Source: Terriglobia bacterium (GTDB lineage: Bacteria > Acidobacteriota > Terriglobia > Terriglobales > Acidobacteriaceae). From it: a stretch of DNA of 64,000 nucleotides. Below are positions 33,334 to 42,072 of this stretch, one piece after another (position 1 is the stretch's first letter; every line of letters starts with the position of its first letter). The translations under genes and the position numbers were made by a program. The stretch lies in the NCBI GenBank assembly GCA_020073495.1, contig JAIQFD010000004.1, positions 361,001 to 425,000 of the forward strand. The letters are read 5' to 3'. The notes under the pieces were generated by a model. That model ran no database searches, had not been told where the DNA came from, and worked only from the letters and a program-made list of their open reading frames with translations.

Positions 33334-33699
33334 ATGTCACGCGGAACCATGTATCTCGCCTGCTGCATGCTGGTGCTGGGCATCGCAGCCGGGCCGATGG
33401 GAGTAGGCCAGACCACGACAGCGAATGGCGCCCCAACGCAAAAGCAATCCAAGAGTCCAAGTGCAAGTCCGCAGAGCGCGCCGTTGCCCGCCGTGGACCA
33501 GGCGGAGCTCGAAGCCATGAAGATGGACTTGCAACGGATGAACGTGATCCTGAACCAGATGAGGTCGAACCTCGGATTTGTCACCAACACAACCGGGCCG
33601 CTCAAGCACCAGTTCGAGCTGGACATCGACATGTGGCAGATGATGCTGAGCCAGATGGAGAGGCGGGTACAGAGGATGGAGAGCCAAGGGAAGAAGTAG
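33334..33699 (+). CDS. Small exported helical protein, paralogue of 46115-46615
   Basis: 121 residues from ATG 33334 with a perfect AGGAGGG upstream. A signal sequence (MSRGTMYLACCMLVLGIAAG) is followed by a Ser/Pro/Gln-rich stretch and an amphipathic helical C-half: ELEAMKMDLQRMNVILNQM, then DIDMWQMMLSQMERRVQRM. The Met-rich pattern AMKxDL...W...LxxM is shared with the exported protein at 46115. Function unknown; a periplasmic heptad-type oligomer is an inference. It lies between parB and mnmE on the + strand. Confidence 0.7.
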   Translation: MSRGTMYLACCMLVLGIAAGPMGVGQTTTANGAPTQKQSKSPSASPQSAPLPAVDQAELEAMKMDLQRMNVILNQMRSNLGFVTNTTGPLKHQFELDIDMWQMMLSQMERRVQRMESQGKK

Positions 33700-33807
33700 T
33701 CCGTCCAAGAACAGGGGCCGGGGAGAGACCGATTCACCGGGCTGGTGGTGCAGGCGGCGTCCGAGGTCTTTCGGGCCTGGAGGCCCTCAGGATGACAGCA
33801 GGGAACA

Positions 33808-35154
33808 TCATTTCCCGATGCAGAAGCTGCTGAAGATGAGGTTGAGGATGTCGTCGGCAGTGGTCTGGCCGGTGATGGTGTCGAGGGCGCGCAGGGCGTT
33901 GTAGAGGTCGAGCAGGATCATCTCGTGGGGGACGCGGTTGGCGGTGGACTGCGCAGCAGCGTCGAGGGCGGAGATGGAGTCGCGCACCAGCTGCTGGTGG
34001 CGGACGCTGGTGAGGAAGCCGGATTCGCGCGCTGCGCCATCACTGCCAACTCTCTTGAGGATCTCCTCCCGCAGAAGATCGATGCCTTCACCCGAGATCG
34101 CGGATGTGCGCACATTCTCGGTACTCAGTACTCGGTACTCGGTACTCAGTAAGTCACATTTGTTCTCGACAACTATTGCACGGCGATCCTGAAACCGGGC
34201 GATGAGAGCGTCGTCGTCGCTGGTGTGCTGCGACACGTCGAGGACGACGAGGATGAGGTCGGCGTCGGCGGCAGCTTCATAGGTTTTCTGGATGCCGATG
34301 GATTCAACCTCGTCGTGGGCGGCGCGGAGGCCGGCGGTGTCCACCAGGCGGACGGGGATGCCGCCCAGCGAGACGGTTTCGCTGACCAGGTCGCGGGTGG
34401 TGCCTGGGGTGGCGGTCACGATGGCGCGCTCGCGCTCCACCAGCCGATTGAATAAAGACGATTTGCCGACATTGGGCCGGCCCACGATGGCCAATGTCAG
34501 CCCTTCATGCACTACCTTGCCATAAGCAAAAGATCCGGCCAGCTTCTCCAGTGGCACGCGGAGGGCGGCGATGCGGCGGGAAATGTCGTCCCAGGGTAGA
34601 ACGGCGACATCGTCTTCGGCGAAGTCGATGCCGGCTTCCATGACGGCGATGAGGTTGATCAGCTCCTGCTTGAGGGGCTGGAGGCGCCTGGAGAGCGCGC
34701 CTTCGAGCTGCTGGGCGGCAACCTTGGCCTGGTAGAGGGTCTGGGATTCGATGAGGTCGCGGACGGCTTCAGCCTGGGTGAGGTCGAGGCGTGCATTGAG
34801 GAAGGCGCGCAGGGTGAACTCGCCGGGCTCGGCGAGGCGCGCGCCGCGGGCGAGACAGAGTTCGATGATGTGGCGCAGGACCACAGGCGAGCCGTGGGCG
34901 GAGATCTCGAGCACGTCGTCGGTGGTGTAGGAGTGCGGCTTCTCAAAGAAGGTGACGACGACCTCGTCAATGCGCTCGGCGGTGGAGGGCTCGATCAGCT
35001 CGCCGAAGATGGCGCGGTTCGGCTCCAGGTCGTGCTTGAGGCGGAGGAGCGGGGAAGCGATGGAGCGAGCCTCGGGGCCGGAAAGGCGGACGACGCCGAT
35101 GCCGCCGCGCCCGGGCGGAGTGGAGATGGCGACGATGGTGTCGTCGGGGTGCAA
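33808..35154 (-). CDS. mnmE: tRNA modification GTPase MnmE with repeat-encoded insert
   Basis: 448 residues from TTG 35154. With MnmG, MnmE makes the 5-carboxymethylaminomethyl group on tRNA wobble uridine. The N-terminal folate-binding domain starts DTIVAISTPPGRGGIGVVRL. The G domain has the P-loop GRPNVGKSS (225-233), GTTRD switch, DTAG and NKCD (331-334). The C-terminal FCIGK is intact. Residues 335-347 (LLSTEYRVLSTEN) are translated from a family B heptad array and lie in the loop after NKxD. mnmG is not in the window. TTAAAT lies 7 nt before the TTG start. Confidence 0.95.
   Translation of the reverse strand: MHPDDTIVAISTPPGRGGIGVVRLSGPEARSIASPLLRLKHDLEPNRAIFGELIEPSTAERIDEVVVTFFEKPHSYTTDDVLEISAHGSPVVLRHIIELCLARGARLAEPGEFTLRAFLNARLDLTQAEAVRDLIESQTLYQAKVAAQQLEGALSRRLQPLKQELINLIAVMEAGIDFAEDDVAVLPWDDISRRIAALRVPLEKLAGSFAYGKVVHEGLTLAIVGRPNVGKSSLFNRLVERERAIVTATPGTTRDLVSETVSLGGIPVRLVDTAGLRAAHDEVESIGIQKTYEAAADADLILVVLDVSQHTSDDDALIARFQDRRAIVVENKCDLLSTEYRVLSTENVRTSAISGEGIDLLREEILKRVGSDGAARESGFLTSVRHQQLVRDSISALDAAAQSTANRVPHEMILLDLYNALRALDTITGQTTADDILNLIFSSFCIGK
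34117..34151. repeat. Family B heptad repeat inside mnmE
   Basis: Four to five units of (C/T)CGGTACT/CAGTACT within the G-domain coding sequence. The frame is kept. Confidence 0.85.
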
Positions 35155-35247
35155 CCCAAGGATTTAACCACAGAGGACGCGAAGGACACGGAGGAAGAAG
35201 AAAGGCGCGGCCGAAGCCGCGCCCATGCGTGTCACCGCAAGGAGGAG

Positions 35248-35883
35248 CTAGCCGCCAATGAAGCGGCGGCGCAAGAAGCCGAGAGCCACGAAACCAGTAC
35301 CGACCAGGGCCAGGGCCGCAGGCTCGGGCGTGCGCCCGATGTATTCCTGGGGTCCGGTTTGGGAGAGGTCGGTGGGAACGACAAGATAAAAGCTCGAATA
35401 GTCGAAGGATCCGTTGAAATGCTCGGCGGCATAGAGCCAGGACGAAGCGCTGTTCAATTGCGCATTGGGGCCGATGGTCCAGCCGGAATGGCCGATCACG
35501 GCAGGATCAAAGATGGCCCAGAGGGCGAAGTTGATGTTGCCAGCCTGCGAGGGATGGCTCTGCCACTCGTCAAAGAGCCAGAACGCCATCTCGTACTCGT
35601 GCAGCGAGGTCGCAGGATCAGCGGGGTCCCAGAAGCGCCCGCTGGAAATATCGCTGAAGGGAACGATGGTGGCGGTCCACGACTCACCGATGGTGACGTC
35701 GTGGAGATAGTCGTCGCACATGACGTTGAGAAGCGCGCTGTTGTTGACCTTGAGGAAATACGGGGCGACATAGACTCCGCCCTGATTCGCACCGCCAACG
35801 CCGACTAACTTGACCGTGTCGGCGACGGCGGGCGCTGCTACCAGGAGAGCCAGAAACAATCCGAGAGAGAAGAAACGTTTCAT
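35248..35883 (-). CDS. PEP-CTERM sorted exported protein
   Basis: 211 residues from ATG 35883 (MKRFFSLGLFLALLVAAPA), with AAGG a few nt upstream; ATG 35898 is possible. The end PEPAALALVGTGFVALGFLR followed by basic residues is a canonical PEP-CTERM signal (PEP, hydrophobic helix, Arg cluster) processed by an exosortase. The mature part contains DDYLHDVTIGESW, WLFDEWQSHP and SSWLYAAEHFNG, typical of a family of about 200-residue surface proteins in this phylum. No exosortase gene is in the window. Confidence 0.85.
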   Translation of the reverse strand: MKRFFSLGLFLALLVAAPAVADTVKLVGVGGANQGGVYVAPYFLKVNNSALLNVMCDDYLHDVTIGESWTATIVPFSDISSGRFWDPADPATSLHEYEMAFWLFDEWQSHPSQAGNINFALWAIFDPAVIGHSGWTIGPNAQLNSASSWLYAAEHFNGSFDYSSFYLVVPTDLSQTGPQEYIGRTPEPAALALVGTGFVALGFLRRRFIGG

Positions 35884-36077
35884 AGAGACCTTGCGCATCC
35901 AGAGATGAACATGGGCAAAGCATGGCAGGTCGGGGGTGAAAGGTCATGTAGCGAACGTAACGTGACCGGTAATGGCGCGACGGTTACGAAGGAAACGAAG
36001 GTAATGCGACCGCCGATGATCAGAGGCCGGCAAATGCAGGTAGCTGGAGCCGCGCCGCGCTCGCCCGGGATGACGTT

Positions 36078-36938
36078 CTAGGTAGAGGTCGAGCCCACGG
36101 AGTTGGCGGAGGTCCGTCTCTCGTGGATGGCGAAATGGGCCTGCATCTGCTCGTAGAGGCGGTCCATCTTGTTGTGGAGCTGGGCGACCTCGAGCTCGGC
36201 CTTGAGGTTGATCTCGTAGTCGAGGTCGGCCTTGAGGCGATCTTTTGCGGCCTGGCGGTTCTGGCTCATCATGATGACCGGCGCCTGGACGGAAGCGAGA
36301 GCGGAAAGCACCAGGTTCAGCAGGATGAAGGGATAAGGATCAAAGGAGTGGGTGGCCATGTAAAGGTTGACGCCCATCCAGGCGAGCAGCACGAGACCGA
36401 AGGAGATGATGAAAGTCCATGAGCCGCCGAAGCTGGCGACGCGATCTGCGATGCGCTCACCGAAGGTGAGGCGCTCCTCTTCTTCCTCATTCAGATTGCG
36501 GGTGACGTGGGTGCGCAGGAGCTCGTCGGTGGCGCGCAGGCGGCGTCCCATAACGGTGAGCAGGTCGAGGGCGGCGTGGGGGTGGCGAGTCACGAATTCG
36601 AGCAGCTTCTCGCGGTCGAGGGCGAGGCAATCGGTGTCCTCGATGGCGACGGCGGTGGCGGTCCTGGGACCGCCGTCGAGCAAGGAGATCTCGCCGAAGA
36701 TGTCGCCGGGCTCGTTTTCGCCCAGAAGGATCTTGTCGCCCTGGAAGTTCTCGACGAAGACTTCGACGCGGCCGGAGCGGACCAGATAGAGGCATTCGCC
36801 GGCATCGCCGAAGGAAAAAATGGTGTCGCCCTTGGCGAAGCGTTGCTGGTCGAGGAGCTCGCCCAGGGTGGCGCGTTCGTCGTGATCGAGCAGGGAAAAC
36901 ATCGGGACTTCAGCTAGAGCGGAAGCGTCGGTTGCCAT
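36078..36938 (-). CDS. Cyclic-nucleotide-binding domain fused to DUF1003 membrane domain
   Basis: 286 residues from ATG 36938. Residues about 12-125 are a cNMP-binding domain (FSFGDAGECLYLVRSGRVEV, GDIFGEISLLDGGPRTAT) without a Crp helix-turn-helix. Residues about 150-240 are DUF1003: FGERIADRVASFGGSWTF, two transmembrane helices (IISFGLVLLAWMGVNLYM and FILLNLVLSALASVQAP), MMSQNRQAAKDR. A coiled-coil end follows (DYEINLKAELEVAQLHNKMD). The fusion suggests a membrane protein gated or anchored in response to a nucleotide; the ligand is unknown. Confidence 0.85.
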   Translation of the reverse strand: MATDASALAEVPMFSLLDHDERATLGELLDQQRFAKGDTIFSFGDAGECLYLVRSGRVEVFVENFQGDKILLGENEPGDIFGEISLLDGGPRTATAVAIEDTDCLALDREKLLEFVTRHPHAALDLLTVMGRRLRATDELLRTHVTRNLNEEEEERLTFGERIADRVASFGGSWTFIISFGLVLLAWMGVNLYMATHSFDPYPFILLNLVLSALASVQAPVIMMSQNRQAAKDRLKADLDYEINLKAELEVAQLHNKMDRLYEQMQAHFAIHERRTSANSVGSTST

Positions 36939-37164
36939 CGGCAGAACCCCCTTGCCACTTGGCGAATCATCCCAGTTAGCCGGGCCGAGGGCAACGGGAT
37001 TGTGGGGCGCGTCTATGATCGGGAAACAGGGTTGGGGACGGCGATCGCGGGGGAGAAGGGTCCTTCGCTCCGCCCGGGGCAGGCGCTTCGACGCGCGCGG
37101 CAGACAAGGCTGCGTTCAGAAGGACAACGGATCAGGCCTCATTCGCAGGGGGCCGACCGTTGTT

Positions 37165-37189
37165 CCTACATATCGTGGTACGATGTAGG
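37165..37189. promoter_or_regulatory. Palindromic operator candidate before the ClC gene
   Basis: CCTACAT and ATGTAGG flank ATCGTGGTACGAT. The inner ATCGT-NNN-ACGAT matches the parA-parB palindrome. It lies 12 nt before the ATG of the ClC gene. Confidence 0.55.
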
Positions 37190-37200
37190 TGCGAGCAGAC

Positions 37201-39099
37201 ATGACGCTAGAACGGAACCCGGCCGGGGGTGAGGGGCACGAAGTGGCGCGCGCGTCCACGACCAACGGGCTGCCGATGGACGCGGGGCTGGCGCCGACGC
37301 TGGAGCAGGCTAGGGCGCCGCGGCAATCGGCGCTGGTGAACCTGCGGGTAGTGTTCATCAGCCTGGTGTCGATCGCCGTTGCAGCGGCGGCGGGCGTGGT
37401 CGCGCAGGCCCTGACCCGGCTGATCGGGCTGATCACGAACCTCTCCTTCTACGGACGATTCTCGTTCGAGTTCACCTCGCCGGCGTACAACCACCGGGGA
37501 GCGTGGGTGCTGGTGATCCCGGTGATGGGCGGGGTGATCGTGGGGCTCATGGCGCGCTACGGGTCGGCGGCGATCCGCGGGCACGGGATCCCGGAAGCCA
37601 TGGAGCAGATCCTGTTGGGGGAGAGCCGCATCCCGCCTCGGGTGACGTTCCTGAAGCCGGTGTCGGCGGCGATCGCCATCGGGATGGGTGGGCCATTCGG
37701 CGCCGAAGGGCCGATCATCGCGACCGGGGGCGCCATGGGATCGCTGGTCGGGCAATTGCTGAAGATCACCGCGGACGAGCGCAAAACGCTGCTGGCGGCG
37801 GGCGCGGCGGCGGGCATGGCAGCGACTTTCGGCAGCCCGATCTCGGCGGTGCTGCTGGCCATCGAGTTGCTGCTGTTCGAATACCGGCCGCGGTCGGTGA
37901 TCCCGGTGGCGCTGGCGTGCGCTACGGCGGCGGGAATCCGGGTGGCGTTCGTGGGGAGCACGCCCATCTTCCCCATGCCGAACGTGCCGGCGGCGAGCGG
38001 ATCGGCGCTGGCGATGTACATCGTGCTGGGCGCGCTGGTGGGTGTGGCCTCGGTGTACGTGACGCGCGCCGTGTACGGAGTGGAAGACGCTTTCGGACAC
38101 CTGCCGATCCATTGGATGTGGTGGCCGGCCATCGGTGCGGTAGCGGTGGGCGTGGTGGGATACTTCTCACCGCACACGCTGGGCGTCGGATACGACAACA
38201 TCGGGAACATCATCTCGGGCACAATCGTGGGGCGGGCGGCGCTTTTCTTATTCGTACTCAAGTTCATCTCCTGGGCGATCTCGCTGGGCAGCGGGACGTC
38301 GGGGGGCACGCTGGCGCCGTTGTTCACCATCGGCGGGGGGCTGGGCTCGGTGCTGGGCGCGCTGGGGATCGCAGCATTCCCGGGGATCGGCATGGACGTG
38401 CGGATGGCGGCGCTGGTGGGGATGGCGGCGATGTTCGCGGGAGCGTCGCGGGCGCTGCTGGCGTCGGTGGTGTTCGCGTTCGAGACCACGCGGCAGCCGG
38501 TGGGACTGCTGCCGCTGCTGGGCGGATGCAGCGCTGCCTACCTGATCTCGGCGCTGATGATGCGCACCACCATCATGACGGAAAAGATCGCGCGGCGGGG
38601 AGCGCGCGTGGTCGCGGATTACACCGTGGATTTCCTGGACCAGGTGCTGGTCAAGGACGCAGCGGCCCGCCAGGTAATCGCGCTGGGCGCCGACGATACC
38701 GTCGGAAGTGCGCGGGCCTGGCTGGAATCGCGGGCGCAGGGCACCGGCCACCAAGGATGGCCGGTCCTGGACAAGCAGGGCGAGCTGGTCGGAGTGCTGA
38801 CCAGGAAAGATATCTTCAGCCCAGAGGCGCGGCTCGACGTACCGCTGCGCACCATCCTGAAGCGGCCGCCGGCGATCGTGTACGAGGACAACTCGGTGCG
38901 CGAGGCTGCGGACCACATGGTGAGCGAAGAGGTGGGTCGTCTGCCGGTGGTCACGCGCGAGGCGCCGACCAAAGTGGTGGGATGGTTGACGCGCAGCGAC
39001 ATGCTGAGCGCGCACAAGCGCCGACTCGATGCAGAACGCAACGCCGAGCAGGCCATCGAAGTGAAGCTGATCCGGCTGGAGCGGGCGCCATCGGCGTGA
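37201..39099 (+). CDS. ClC-family chloride channel/transporter with two CBS domains
   Basis: 632 residues from ATG 37201 (GTG 37189 possible). The ClC core has MGGPFGAEGPIIATGGAMGS (the GxxGxEGP selectivity region), then AAAAGMAATFGSPISAVLLA with the FGSP motif, and SGTSGGTLAPLFTIGGGLGS. About ten hydrophobic segments span residues 45-450. Residues about 485-620 form a CBS pair (GWPVLDKQGELVGVLTRKDI and VGRLPVVTREAPTKVVGW) that may bind adenine nucleotides. The GxEGP Glu (gating Glu) is present. A terminator follows within 50 nt, so it is monocistronic. Confidence 0.92.
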   Translation: MTLERNPAGGEGHEVARASTTNGLPMDAGLAPTLEQARAPRQSALVNLRVVFISLVSIAVAAAAGVVAQALTRLIGLITNLSFYGRFSFEFTSPAYNHRGAWVLVIPVMGGVIVGLMARYGSAAIRGHGIPEAMEQILLGESRIPPRVTFLKPVSAAIAIGMGGPFGAEGPIIATGGAMGSLVGQLLKITADERKTLLAAGAAAGMAATFGSPISAVLLAIELLLFEYRPRSVIPVALACATAAGIRVAFVGSTPIFPMPNVPAASGSALAMYIVLGALVGVASVYVTRAVYGVEDAFGHLPIHWMWWPAIGAVAVGVVGYFSPHTLGVGYDNIGNIISGTIVGRAALFLFVLKFISWAISLGSGTSGGTLAPLFTIGGGLGSVLGALGIAAFPGIGMDVRMAALVGMAAMFAGASRALLASVVFAFETTRQPVGLLPLLGGCSAAYLISALMMRTTIMTEKIARRGARVVADYTVDFLDQVLVKDAAARQVIALGADDTVGSARAWLESRAQGTGHQGWPVLDKQGELVGVLTRKDIFSPEARLDVPLRTILKRPPAIVYEDNSVREAADHMVSEEVGRLPVVTREAPTKVVGWLTRSDMLSAHKRRLDAERNAEQAIEVKLIRLERAPSA

Positions 39100-39146
39100 G
39101 GGATCGGGTCAACTAGTCATCGAGTCATCGGGCGAGTGGGACAACG

Positions 39147-39170
39147 AGGCCGGGCGAGGACGCCCGGCCT
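39147..39170 (+). terminator. Terminator hairpin after the ClC gene
   Basis: AGGCCGGGCG, loop AGGA, CGCCCGGCCT, then TACGTGTTTTC. Confidence 0.7.
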
Positions 39171-39188
39171 ACGTGTTTTCGGGAGATG

Positions 39189-39262
39189 TTAGGGGTCCCC
39201 TTCGGCTTCGCTCAGGGCAGGCTCTCGACTCGCGCGCAGGACGCGCTGGCTCGGGACGACAC
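39189..39262 (-). repeat. Family A repeat, reverse compound copy
   Basis: TAGGGGTCCCCTTCGGCTTC, GCTCAGGGCAGGCTCTCGACTC, core CGCGCAGGACGCGC, then GGCTCGGGACGACAC. Confidence 0.8.
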
Positions 39263-39269
39263 AAAAAAG

Positions 39270-39812
39270 TTACGGCAGGACGCGGGGGGTGGGCTTGGCG
39301 GAGGACTTGGGCTTGTAGTCCTTGGGATAGACGACGACGAAGCGGTGGCCGGCTTCGCCCTGGCTCTCGGTCTTGAGCTGGGGGTTGTCGCGCAGGGCGA
39401 GGTGGACGATGCGGCGCTCGCGCGCCGACATGGGAGCGAACTGGTAGGGCACGCCGGTCTTGGCGACTTTTTCGGCGGCGACGGAGGCGGCCAGGCGGAG
39501 TTCCTCGATGCGCATGGCCTTGAAGTTCATGCAGTCGAAGGAAACCTTCTCGTGCTCCTCGCTGTCGAGGCGGAGCATCTTGTGGGCGACGTGCTCGAAG
39601 GAGCGCAGGACCTCGGCACCACGCTCGAGCAGGAGGGCGCTGTCGGGGCCGGAGAAATCCACCAGGATGTCGGGGCGCTCCCAGTCGCGGTCCTCGGGCA
39701 TGGGCGGATTCACCACGATCCTGTATTTCAGGCGAAAGCCGCCGCTGTGGAGAAGGTCCTTGAGCAGGGCATCGATCTGCCTGGCGGCGGCGACTTTGTC
39801 GGGAATAGGCAT
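39270..39812 (-). CDS. jag: R3H-domain protein Jag (KhpB-like)
   Basis: 180 residues from ATG 39812. The C-terminal part RIEELRLAASVAAEKVAKTG, YQFAPMSARERRIVHLAL and GHRFVVVYPKD is the R3H single-strand nucleic-acid-binding domain with its RxxxH (RRIVH). The middle (YRIVVNPPMPEDRDWERPDI to HVAHKMLRLDSEE) matches the KH-like part. The Jag-N domain of Firmicutes is absent. It lies downstream of yidC on the - strand, the conserved order of the origin cluster. It has its own TATAAT 12 nt before the ATG, so it may be transcribed separately from yidC. Confidence 0.88.
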   Translation of the reverse strand: MPIPDKVAAARQIDALLKDLLHSGGFRLKYRIVVNPPMPEDRDWERPDILVDFSGPDSALLLERGAEVLRSFEHVAHKMLRLDSEEHEKVSFDCMNFKAMRIEELRLAASVAAEKVAKTGVPYQFAPMSARERRIVHLALRDNPQLKTESQGEAGHRFVVVYPKDYKPKSSAKPTPRVLP

Positions 39813-39824
39813 CGGGAAAAGGAA

Positions 39825-39830
39825 ATTATA
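39825..39830 (-). promoter_or_regulatory. -10 box before jag
   Basis: TATAAT on the - strand, ending 12 nt before the ATG at 39812. Confidence 0.5.
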
Positions 39831-39905
39831 GCCGCGCGGGCTGCATTAGGACGAAACCAGGGAGGCCGGAGCTGCCTTGCGCGGAGCCGAGAGCAGCGGC
39901 GGGAT

Positions 39906-39961
39906 AGGGGTCCTTCGACTCGGCGCGGCCAAACCCGGGCCGCACCTCGCTCAGGATGACA
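39906..39961 (-). repeat. Family A repeat, reverse copy
   Basis: Core GCGCGGCCAAACCCGGGCCGC, between jag and yidC. Confidence 0.8.
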
Positions 39962-40007
39962 CCTGCAACCACTCCCGTCGGCCTGCGCCTAGATGTCACC
40001 GTCTCAA

Positions 40008-41801
40008 TCACTTCTTGGCGCGCTTGATCTGGGCTTCGCGCATCTCGCGGCCGAACTTGGTCTGATTGATGCCCCACTGCTGCACGATGGCGAGCAGGTT
40101 GCTGGCGGCCCAGTAGACACCGAGCCCAGCAGGCAAGGTCCAGGAGATGCCGCCGATGACGAGCGGCATCATGAAGTTCATCATCTTGGCCTGCACCGGG
40201 TCCATGCCGGCCTGCGGGGTCATGCGTTGCACGAAGAACATGGAAATGATGATGCCGATGGGCAGGACGTGGAGCGGATCTGGGGAGGAGAGGTCGCGGA
40301 TCCAGAGCCAGGGTGCGTGGCGCAGTTCGACGGCGACGCCAAGCATGGAGTAGAAGGCCACCAGGAAGGGAAGCTGCAGGAGCATGGGGAAGCAGCCGCC
40401 CACGGGATTGACTCCCTCGCTCTTGTAGAGTGCGCTCATCTCCTGGTTCATCTCGGCCTTGCGCGGGTCGTTGAATTTGTATTTCTTGTACTTCTCCTGG
40501 ATGGCCTTGATCTGCGGCTGGATCTTGGCCATCTTCATCGCCGATTTCATGCTGGTGATCTTCAGCGGCAAGGTGGCGACGGTGATGATGATGGTGAGGA
40601 TGAGGATGGACCATCCCCAGTTGCGCACCCAGTGCTCGTAGGTCCACTTCAGCCACAAGAAGAGGGGCTTGGCGATGAAGCCGAAGACGCGTCCGAAATC
40701 CACGATGCCGGTAAGATCGGGGCCGTGATACTCGCCTTCGCCGCCGCCGCCGGGGCGCACCGCGGCGCGCTCGGACTTGGTGAGCGAAGCGTGGACGGCG
40801 TCGAGCACGTCGAGCGTCTTGGGGCCGACGAAGAGGCGCTGGCGGGTGTCGCCATGGACGTTGCCCAGGGCGGTGCCGAGCACCGGGACCTTTTGCAACT
40901 CGGTGGCGACCGGTTTCTCCGGGTTCTTGGGGACCTCGACCTCGTTGTGGAGCGTGACGAGATCGGCGCTCTCCGGCTCGTCGGGGAGGAAGACGGCGGC
41001 GAAGTACTGGTCGGAAGCACCAGCCCAGTGGAACGGCCCGCTGAGAGTGGCGCCGCCGGAAACTTTCTTGGGCTCGATGCGCGTGATCTTGTCGGCGGAC
41101 TGGTACTCGATCTTCTGCCCTGCGTAGCCAGGCAAGTTGACTGTGTCGCCGAATCCGGCGGGCCAGGCGGGATAGGCGCGGACGGGCTGACCGCCCTGGG
41201 TCACGGAGGCTTCGACCATAACCACGTAGGAGTGGTCAAAGGTGAATTTCTTCCGAACTGCAACATCGCCGTCGGAGTACTCGAAGGAGAGGGAGACCGG
41301 GGCCTCCTGCGGGCCGGCCGCGCTGGCGACGTAGAGCGCCGAGCTGAGCTTCTCGCGTAGAGCGGCATCGTACGTCCACAGGGAGAGCGGGTAGCCGAAC
41401 TTGGCGGCGGCAACGGAGTTGACCAGGTCGAGCGGCTTGCCACCGGGCTGGTCCAGATACCTTTTCAGGATCCAGGACTTCACCTGCGCACCGCGGTTGC
41501 TGAAGGTGATGCGGTAGAGATCGTTCTCGATGACGGTCTCGGATTCCGCGGGAGCTTGCCTGGCCTTAACGACGGCGGGCGCGGGCGCAGCGGCGGGCTG
41601 CGCTGAAGCGGTGGCGGGCGCCGCGGCCGGGGCGGGCTGCTGCTGTTGCTGTTGTTGCTCCGCCGGCTTGGCCTCCGGCTGGGGACCGTACTTCTTTAGT
41701 AGCGGCTGCATCAGCATGATGACCGCGAAGGTCAGTACGAACGCGATGAGCAGACGCTTCTGCGTCCCGGGGTCTTGTTGCGGATTTTGAAAATCTTGCA
41801 A
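40008..41801 (-). CDS. yidC: Membrane protein insertase YidC
   Basis: 597 residues from ATG 41801. It inserts and folds inner-membrane proteins with or without SecYEG. An N-terminal anchor (KRLLIAFVLTFAVIMLMQPL) precedes a Gln/Pro/Ala-rich spacer, then the large periplasmic P1 beta-domain (about 85-370). The conserved 5-helix core follows, with WGWSILILTIIITVATLPLK, the cytoplasmic coiled-coil IKAIQEKYKKYKFNDPRKAE and VNPVGGCFPMLLQLPFLVAF. The C-terminus is Lys/Arg-rich (REMREAQIKRAKK). The Gram-negative long form fits the phylum. It follows yidD by 1 nt. Confidence 0.97.
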   Translation of the reverse strand: MQDFQNPQQDPGTQKRLLIAFVLTFAVIMLMQPLLKKYGPQPEAKPAEQQQQQQQPAPAAAPATASAQPAAAPAPAVVKARQAPAESETVIENDLYRITFSNRGAQVKSWILKRYLDQPGGKPLDLVNSVAAAKFGYPLSLWTYDAALREKLSSALYVASAAGPQEAPVSLSFEYSDGDVAVRKKFTFDHSYVVMVEASVTQGGQPVRAYPAWPAGFGDTVNLPGYAGQKIEYQSADKITRIEPKKVSGGATLSGPFHWAGASDQYFAAVFLPDEPESADLVTLHNEVEVPKNPEKPVATELQKVPVLGTALGNVHGDTRQRLFVGPKTLDVLDAVHASLTKSERAAVRPGGGGEGEYHGPDLTGIVDFGRVFGFIAKPLFLWLKWTYEHWVRNWGWSILILTIIITVATLPLKITSMKSAMKMAKIQPQIKAIQEKYKKYKFNDPRKAEMNQEMSALYKSEGVNPVGGCFPMLLQLPFLVAFYSMLGVAVELRHAPWLWIRDLSSPDPLHVLPIGIIISMFFVQRMTPQAGMDPVQAKMMNFMMPLVIGGISWTLPAGLGVYWAASNLLAIVQQWGINQTKFGREMREAQIKRAKK

Positions 41802-41802
41802 A

Positions 41803-42072
41803 TTATTTTCCGTGCGAATGGGTGCGTGTTGAAGAAGAAGTACTCAGTACTCGGTACCCAGTACTCAGAACAGGATCGTATCCACCCTTGGCGAAGGGAT
41901 GGCACCGAAGAAGTCTCCAAATCGCCATGCCAGAACCACGAACCGTGCCGTGGCGCTCGATAGCTTCCATGGCGAACTCGGAACAGCTGGGGACGTAGCG
42001 GCACGACGGCGGCAGCGCGGGAGAGATCCAGCGCTTGTAGAAACGGAGCGCGAGTTGGAGAAGCGTCTTCAT
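41803..42072 (-). CDS. yidD: Membrane protein insertion efficiency factor YidD
   Basis: 89 residues from ATG 42072. The full YidD signature is present: [51 protein letters not shown]. The last about 21 residues ([20 protein letters not shown]) are translated from a family B heptad array plus 3' flank and are not part of the family. The start overlaps the rnpA stop by 4 nt, and yidC follows after 1 nt, so rnpA-yidD-yidC is one translationally coupled unit. Confidence 0.92.
   Translation of the reverse strand: MKTLLQLALRFYKRWISPALPPSCRYVPSCSEFAMEAIERHGTVRGSGMAIWRLLRCHPFAKGGYDPVLSTGYRVLSTSSSTRTHSHGK
41841..41868. repeat. Family B heptad repeat inside the yidD 3' end
   Basis: TACTCAGTACTCGGTACCCA and one more unit. 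It extends the YidD C-terminus in frame. Confidence 0.85.
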
